Assembly: GCA_030950965.1 (NCBI GenBank)
Contig: JAUZQP010000120.1
Location: 1 to 7,875, forward strand
DNA: 7,875 nucleotides
Direction of reading: 5' to 3'
Source: Mariprofundaceae bacterium
GTDB lineage: Bacteria; Pseudomonadota; Zetaproteobacteria; Mariprofundales; Mariprofundaceae
Shown: positions 3,975 through 7,875 of the stretch, piece after piece
Layout of the letters: every line of letters starts with the position of its first letter
Position numbering within the stretch: position 1 is the stretch's first letter
Notes under the pieces: generated by a model
Database searches by the model: none
What the model was told of the DNA's origin: nothing
Seen by the model: only the letters and a program-made list of their open reading frames with translations
Position numbers and translations under genes: made by a program

Positions 3975-6726
3975 GAGGCTTTCCGCAGCCCTTCATCCTT
4001 TGAACCACATCAGCAAGCCGTTCACCAAGAATACGACTGATATTAAAATTCAATTTTGCAACAATTTGAGGGAAAAACTGAAGATCGCGCTTCATACGCC
4101 GATAGTTGAATATTAACACCTCAACATCCTTCAGTGCGCGGGCGTTAACGGTACGAGGAAGCTCTCGCGTGTAGCCAATTTCACCAAAGATACTGCCCTC
4201 GCTAAGGGTATTGGTAAGGGGGTGGTCGCCTACTGTATGACAAACCACCTCCACCTCGCCTGATAAAACCATGAACATGCTACAGCCTGTCTCCCCTCGC
4301 TTCATCAACACATCACCTTGATGGTAGTGCACACTTTCAAAAATAAGAATCGCTTTACGTATTTCGTAATGTGATAGCCCCTGAAACAGTGGGCTGGTAG
4401 CAAGCTTTGATATATTGAGCGGCAGCGACAATATTTGATGTAAACTCACCAAACGAACCCGAGCCATAATCATCGGTGTGATGATTAGATTGGAAAAGAG
4501 TGCGAATAACACCGTCGCCGCTGCCAGTGCACCAAATTGAGCAACCAGCGTAAAATCAGAAAATATTAGAATGGCAAAACCCAGTGCCAATGCCAAGCTC
4601 GTCACCACCATCGGCGTGGACTCCTCTCGCACGGTGTGGAGAACAGCACTATCATAGTCCGATGCTTTGCGCGTTAAAGTGTTGTAGCGAGAAAACAGAT
4701 GAATCGTACCGTCAATGGCGATTCCAATCGCCACCACTGCCACCATCACCGTGCCAGGGTTGAGCGAAATATCCATCAAACCCATCATGCCAAACATCAA
4801 TGTGATGGGAATCAAGTTGGGAACCAATGCCACCAACCCACCCTTTAAAGATGTGAACATGATGGACATCAGCAAAGCAATCACCAACAGAAGTATGAGC
4901 AAGGATTCGATTTGCGCCCACAGCAAGTCTTCTGTTGCTGCATTGACCATCAAGTTTTCGCCATTGACTAACACATGCACATCAACACCAGCAATGTTTT
5001 GCGCCGCTTCACGCAGCTCTTCGATATGACGATTCAAGGTATCCGAGTCGCTGATATTGTGCCGCACAATGATATTAGCACGGCGGTAATCATGGCTGAC
5101 ATAGGGCTCTAACACGGTGCGGTGGAAAAACATGAGGTACTGCGCGACTAAATCACGGGTGCGGGGCACGACATAATATTCGGGATTGCCATCGTGAAGT
5201 TCGCGGTTGGTTAGTGCCAAATAATCTGCCAGAGAGGTACTGCGATCGAACACACCTTGGCTGTTGATAAAACTTTGAATTTCAACCATACGATCAATAT
5301 ATTTGGGGTCAAGGAAGGCTTTTTCTCGTGTTGCTTCTAGGGTGATGAAAAATATCTTCATGCCCGATAAATGACGGTGAATCGTTTCGTTGTCCTTAAT
5401 CAAGGGGTGCGAAGGTTGAAGGTAAGACATCGGATCATTACTGACGTGAATACGTGAGGCTTGTTGAATAAAAAAGGCACACAACAACACGATAGCAAAC
5501 AAAAACAGGTAATAAAACCGCTCCTTAATCACTTGAAAGAGGTGTGTAAACATCTGCGAAATACGATACCGTTGACTGTTGTGGCGCGTATCAAAGCCTG
5601 GTCCAAAAGTCTGGAGAATCAACGGCACAAACAGCAAGGTGATGATGCCATTAAAGCTAATTGCCAAGGTCGAAGCCACGGCGAAATCTTGAATCAGTCC
5701 AATGTTATTCAAGATGTTACTGGCAAACCCCAAGGCGGTGGTTGCTACAGTGAGCACCGTGGGAACGGCCATGTGCAGCATCATATAGCGCGTGGCCGAG
5801 GCAACGGTTTGGGCTTTGTCTTCACCATGATTATGACGAATTAACCCTTGGAAGTATGAGGTAATCATGTGGGTAGATTCGGTTGAACCCATGACAATCA
5901 CCAAGGACGGCAACATGACTGATAAAATATTGAGCGGAACACCCCACCAGCCCATGATGCCAAACGTCCATATTAAACTCAGCAATGAGGTGATTAAAGG
6001 TAAAACCGCCGCAGTGCCACTGCGTAAAAAAAACACCACGACTAACATCAATACTGACGCTGATAATGGCGCAAGAAAACGCATATCATGAAATAGAATC
6101 GTTTTAAGTTCCGCATGCAAACGTGGCGCGCCCATTTGAAACAGTTCATCGAACTGTGGTTGGTACGCGCTGATAAGCTGTTCCAGCGCAACATACGCAT
6201 GGTGGTCAAAGTCAGGATCGTGAGGGTCTGGGTGAATCGACAAAATGATCGCTGTTGATTTGCCATCAGAGGAAACAAAGTTACCTTTAATCAGAGGGTT
6301 ATAAAGTGCTTCTTGTTTAGCTTTCTGGGCAGCTTCTATACTATCGGGAGCCTCTTTTAACAATATATGCGCTGCCACAGCACCATCTTTACCAGCGATA
6401 ACTTGCAGGGTAAAAACGTCTTCCAGTCGTTCAACAAAAGGGAGCTCTTTGAGTGCGTAATGCAGTGACTCTAATGTTGCCAAGCGTTCAGGAGTCCACA
6501 ACTTAGCATCGTGCAGATAGATCACGGTTTGCAGATCGGAGCCAAATTCAGCCGTTATTTTATCATAATCTGCTTTGTGCGGATCGTGTCCCGATACCAA
6601 GCTGGCTAAACCTGTATCGACACGCAGTTCTGGCAAGCCGAGCGAGGTAAGCACGGTGATCAGCAATAGGATTAACAGCGTCACGACACGGTAACGCATC
6701 CCAACGAAAAATATTTTTTCAAACAT
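3964..6726 (-). CDS. RND-superfamily (MMPL-type) exporter with C-terminal cyclic-nucleotide-binding domain
   Basis: Inner-membrane proton-driven exporter of the COG1033 type, which includes pumps for hopanoids, sterols and other lipids. The 920 residues run: TM1 (about 10-30), first periplasmic domain (31-215), TM2-6 (217-375), TM7 (403-421), second periplasmic domain (422-600), TM8-12 (604-755). TM10 contains AIDGTIHLFSRY, in which Asp672 is a likely proton-relay residue. The matching TM4 segment is GSTESTH (280-286), so the two halves are not symmetric. Residues 776-890 form a cNMP-binding domain: HQGDVLMKRGETG, a beta-roll, then FGEIGYTRELPRTVNARA, a phosphate-binding-cassette-like motif with Glu849 and Arg858. 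The ATG at 6726 has GGGG six bases upstream. It lies 98 bp after the LolA-like gene and is probably co-transcribed with it. The gene tail overlaps converging dciA by 11 bp. The substrate is unknown. Confidence 0.92.
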   Translation of the reverse strand: MFEKIFFVGMRYRVVTLLILLLITVLTSLGLPELRVDTGLASLVSGHDPHKADYDKITAEFGSDLQTVIYLHDAKLWTPERLATLESLHYALKELPFVERLEDVFTLQVIAGKDGAVAAHILLKEAPDSIEAAQKAKQEALYNPLIKGNFVSSDGKSTAIILSIHPDPHDPDFDHHAYVALEQLISAYQPQFDELFQMGAPRLHAELKTILFHDMRFLAPLSASVLMLVVVFFLRSGTAAVLPLITSLLSLIWTFGIMGWWGVPLNILSVMLPSLVIVMGSTESTHMITSYFQGLIRHNHGEDKAQTVASATRYMMLHMAVPTVLTVATTALGFASNILNNIGLIQDFAVASTLAISFNGIITLLFVPLILQTFGPGFDTRHNSQRYRISQMFTHLFQVIKERFYYLFLFAIVLLCAFFIQQASRIHVSNDPMSYLQPSHPLIKDNETIHRHLSGMKIFFITLEATREKAFLDPKYIDRMVEIQSFINSQGVFDRSTSLADYLALTNRELHDGNPEYYVVPRTRDLVAQYLMFFHRTVLEPYVSHDYRRANIIVRHNISDSDTLNRHIEELREAAQNIAGVDVHVLVNGENLMVNAATEDLLWAQIESLLILLLVIALLMSIMFTSLKGGLVALVPNLIPITLMFGMMGLMDISLNPGTVMVAVVAIGIAIDGTIHLFSRYNTLTRKASDYDSAVLHTVREESTPMVVTSLALALGFAILIFSDFTLVAQFGALAAATVLFALFSNLIITPMIMARVRLVSLHQILSLPLNISKLATSPLFQGLSHYEIRKAILIFESVHYHQGDVLMKRGETGCSMFMVLSGEVEVVCHTVGDHPLTNTLSEGSIFGEIGYTRELPRTVNARALKDVEVLIFNYRRMKRDLQFFPQIVAKLNFNISRILGERLADVVQRMKGCGKPPSD
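3969..3985 (+). repeat. Third copy of the arsC/dciA repeat core
   Basis: CGCTAGGAGGCTTTCCG matches the complement of the dciA-start arm (CGGACAGCCTCCTAGCG, 3479-3495) over 17 bases with one mismatch. It spans the dciA stop codon and the last codons of the RND gene. Its orientation is that of the left arm, so dciA has inverted copies at its two ends. Confidence 0.6.
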
Positions 6727-6743
6727 CAGTGCCCCACGAAGTG

Positions 6744-6772
6744 TGCATGATCATGTTGCATGTTATCATGCA
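6744..6772. promoter_or_regulatory. Inverted repeat between the LolA-like and RND genes
   Basis: TGCATGAT and ATCATGCA are exact 8-bp arms. Inside them CATG-TTG-CATG can extend the stem to 12 bp with a two-base bulge. It lies in the 98-bp gap, 17 bp before the RND ATG. There is no T-run, so termination is unlikely; an RNA processing or stability element, or a repressor site for a second promoter, is possible. Confidence 0.5.
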
Positions 6773-6824
6773 GGGTATGTCGCGTGAATAGGGAAATTAG
6801 AAATAGTGAAGTGATGTTACACAC

Positions 6825-7676
6825 CTAATTTTTCCCCGTTCCCTGTTGCAATAAGCGATTAATTTGCGTGATTTTATGATTTCCCATCAGCCACTTGGCA
6901 GTAAAAATATAACGTGGCACATAATCACGCGAAAAAACACGGTTTTCAATTTTAATCAGCGTTTTATGATGACGTTCAAAGTCCTCCATCAGTAACATGT
7001 TTGCTCGCCACATCGGACCATTGATCTGCTGTAAATCATGGGCACTGAGACGTTTGAACAACCGCCCTCGGTGATTAAAATAATCCACACGAACCATGCA
7101 TAAATTATCTTGTCGCAACAGTAACTCTCGTTTCGCATAGCCATCATTGCGCGCAATAAGCGCGTTTAATGGCAATGCAGTGAGGCGAAAATAGGGGGTT
7201 TTTTGAATGGACAAATCTTTCCCTCGTTGGTAATGATAGTCCTCTATTTTCTCTGGCATGATCTGCCTCAAACTAAAATCACTACCCATAAAATATTGGC
7301 TGGCACGACTGCTATCACTGCGAATCAAACGTTTACCGAAGGCTGGTAGATAAATCTGGCTTGATCTTACCTGTTCAGGCTGTTGTTCGACCAACAAACT
7401 CACGCCGCTTACCTCTTCGGGGTAATCAAACACAAGAACAAAGCGTGCGGTTCCATCCTCATCCAACCGTGAAAAACGACGCACCGAGCGCACGTCGCGA
7501 TGACCGTGTTGATCCATCAAAATCATCGTTTGCTGTTCAAAAACATACGGGTAATACTGATGTTTCTGCAGTGAAGTTAAAATAATTTTATGCCCTGACC
7601 AATCCGCAGAATCTGCGCCAGCCTGCACCTCGGACGCGCCAATCAGCATGGCAGACAGCAGCAAAATTGTAATCAT
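6825..7676 (-). CDS. LolA-like outer-membrane lipoprotein-sorting protein paired with the RND exporter
   Basis: Periplasmic protein of the LolA-like family often encoded beside COG1033 RND pumps; it is thought to accept a hydrophobic cargo and carry it towards the outer membrane. The 283 residues begin with a signal peptide (MITILLLSAMLIGASEVQA). Family landmarks follow in order: a strand-rich region with MILMDQHGHRDVRSVRRFSR (50-69), FDYPEEVSGVSLL (83-95), SSQIYLPAFGKRLIRS (105-120), the signature QYFMGSDFS (127-135), and VDYFNHRGRLFK (197-208). The end is ENRVFSRDYVPRYIFTAKWL, then a short Gln/Lys-rich tail. The length is normal for the family. ATG 7676 has GAGGGGG about six bases upstream and overlaps the TGA of the small ORF before it (ATGA), indicating translational coupling. 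The RND gene follows. It differs from true LolA, so cargo other than lipoproteins is likely. Confidence 0.85.
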   Translation of the reverse strand: MITILLLSAMLIGASEVQAGADSADWSGHKIILTSLQKHQYYPYVFEQQTMILMDQHGHRDVRSVRRFSRLDEDGTARFVLVFDYPEEVSGVSLLVEQQPEQVRSSQIYLPAFGKRLIRSDSSRASQYFMGSDFSLRQIMPEKIEDYHYQRGKDLSIQKTPYFRLTALPLNALIARNDGYAKRELLLRQDNLCMVRVDYFNHRGRLFKRLSAHDLQQINGPMWRANMLLMEDFERHHKTLIKIENRVFSRDYVPRYIFTAKWLMGNHKITQINRLLQQGTGKN

Positions 7677-7693
7677 TCACACCCCCTCTGTTT

Positions 7694-7712
7694 TTTCGCC
7701 ATCAAGGCGAAA
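7694..7712. repeat. Short inverted repeat before the LolA-like ribosome-binding site
   Basis: TTTCGCC and GGCGAAA form 7-bp arms around ATCAA, ending a few bases before the GAGGGGG Shine-Dalgarno of the LolA-like gene on the minus strand. The bases after the stem on that strand are As, so it is not a terminator. It could modulate translation initiation. Confidence 0.45.
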
Positions 7713-7771
7713 GCGCGCAGTTTACGCTTGGGTAAATGAGCACTTTCAACGCAGAGGGCGGAAAAATCAGT

Positions 7772-7778
7772 GGGGGGG
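7772..7778. repeat. Homopolymer of seven G (C7 on the coding strand)
   Basis: Seven identical bases at the exact point where the two halves of the micro-ORF change frame. Tracts like this are prone to slippage in replication and to length errors in sequencing. Confidence 0.9.
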
Positions 7779-7804
7779 TGCATGGTTACGCAAAATTCGC
7801 CATA

Positions 7805-7875
7805 TCATGGTGTCTTCATGCGATGTTGAATATTAGCAGCAACACGATGACTTAAATCTTCCAATAAACGGCTCA
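7805..7875 (-). CDS. C-terminal end of an unidentified upstream gene, 5' end off-window
   Basis: Only the last 22 codons are visible (SRLLEDLSHRVAANIQHR then MKTP and TGA). The peptide is helical in character and basic at its end, too short to assign. Its TGA overlaps the ATG at 7808 as ATGA, which argues that it is the real upstream member of the LolA-like/RND operon. Confidence 0.5.
   Translation of the reverse strand, partial: SRLLEDLSHRVAANIQHRMKTP

Larger units (their letters stand above)
7673..7808 (-). pseudogene. Possible 44-codon micro-gene split by a C7 tract
   Basis: Reading from ATG 7808, which shares ATGA with the stop of the preceding gene, gives MIWRILRNHAPPH and then a stop just after seven Cs. 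Frame-shifted by one base at that tract, the reading continues TDFSALCVESAHLPKRKLRA and onward, ending at a TGA that shares ATGA with the LolA-like start. A run of six Cs would restore a 44-residue basic, cysteine-containing peptide coupled on both sides. As written, only a 36-codon ORF from ATG 7783, without a Shine-Dalgarno, covers the second part. This could be a real small gene with a sequencing error, a slippage-controlled gene, or chance. No homology is recognised. Confidence 0.35.

Noticed and set aside
7648..7836. A 62-codon plus-strand ORF at the right end
   Set aside because: It is antisense to the LolA-like signal peptide and the coupled small ORF, and shows no protein-family features.

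Overview
The window looks like chromosomal DNA of a Gram-negative bacterium, most likely a gammaproteobacterium or a close relative in the Pseudomonadota. It encodes a LolA-like periplasmic protein with an RND exporter, which implies an outer membrane. It also encodes a SlyD with an insert-in-flap domain and a His-rich tail, a YfgD-type ArsC, and a DciA (DUF721) protein. By eye the GC content is mid-range. I see no tRNA, rRNA, CRISPR array, transposase or phage gene. No species can be named from sequence alone.

Layout. (1) From 1 to 2052, on the minus strand, a 188-aa membrane-anchored orphan protein is followed by a 7-TM sensor histidine kinase whose catalytic end lies beyond the left edge. 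(2) From 2053 to 2495 there is a divergent intergenic region without a convincing gene. It is very rich in short inverted repeats, including a perfect 10-bp-arm palindrome that overlaps a consensus TATAAT box facing the kinase operon, and five more hairpins between 2267 and 2480. (3) From 2496 to 3974, on the plus strand, run slyD, arsC and dciA. slyD and arsC overlap by 14 bp. (4) From 3964 to the right edge everything is on the minus strand. In transcription order there is the tail of an unidentified gene, a tiny ORF split by a C7 tract, a LolA-like outer-membrane lipoprotein-sorting protein, and a 920-aa RND exporter with a C-terminal cyclic-nucleotide-binding domain. dciA and the RND gene converge and overlap by 11 bp.

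How the genes work together. The LolA-like protein and the RND pump form a recurrent pair that probably moves a lipid or other hydrophobic molecule between the inner and outer membranes. The cNMP-type domain suggests that a small ligand may gate this pump. The left operon is a signalling unit whose response regulator should lie just outside the window. slyD (metal-binding prolyl isomerase), arsC (thiol reductase-like) and dciA (replicative helicase loader/regulator) look like a housekeeping run, not a single pathway.

The most unusual signals are small. A 24-bp inverted repeat with one mismatch links the non-conserved 3' end of arsC to the non-conserved 5' end of dciA, and a third copy of its core lies at the dciA 3' end, so dciA is bracketed by inverted copies. 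There is a hairpin array before slyD. A micro-ORF has ATGA overlaps at both ends but is broken by a homopolymer.
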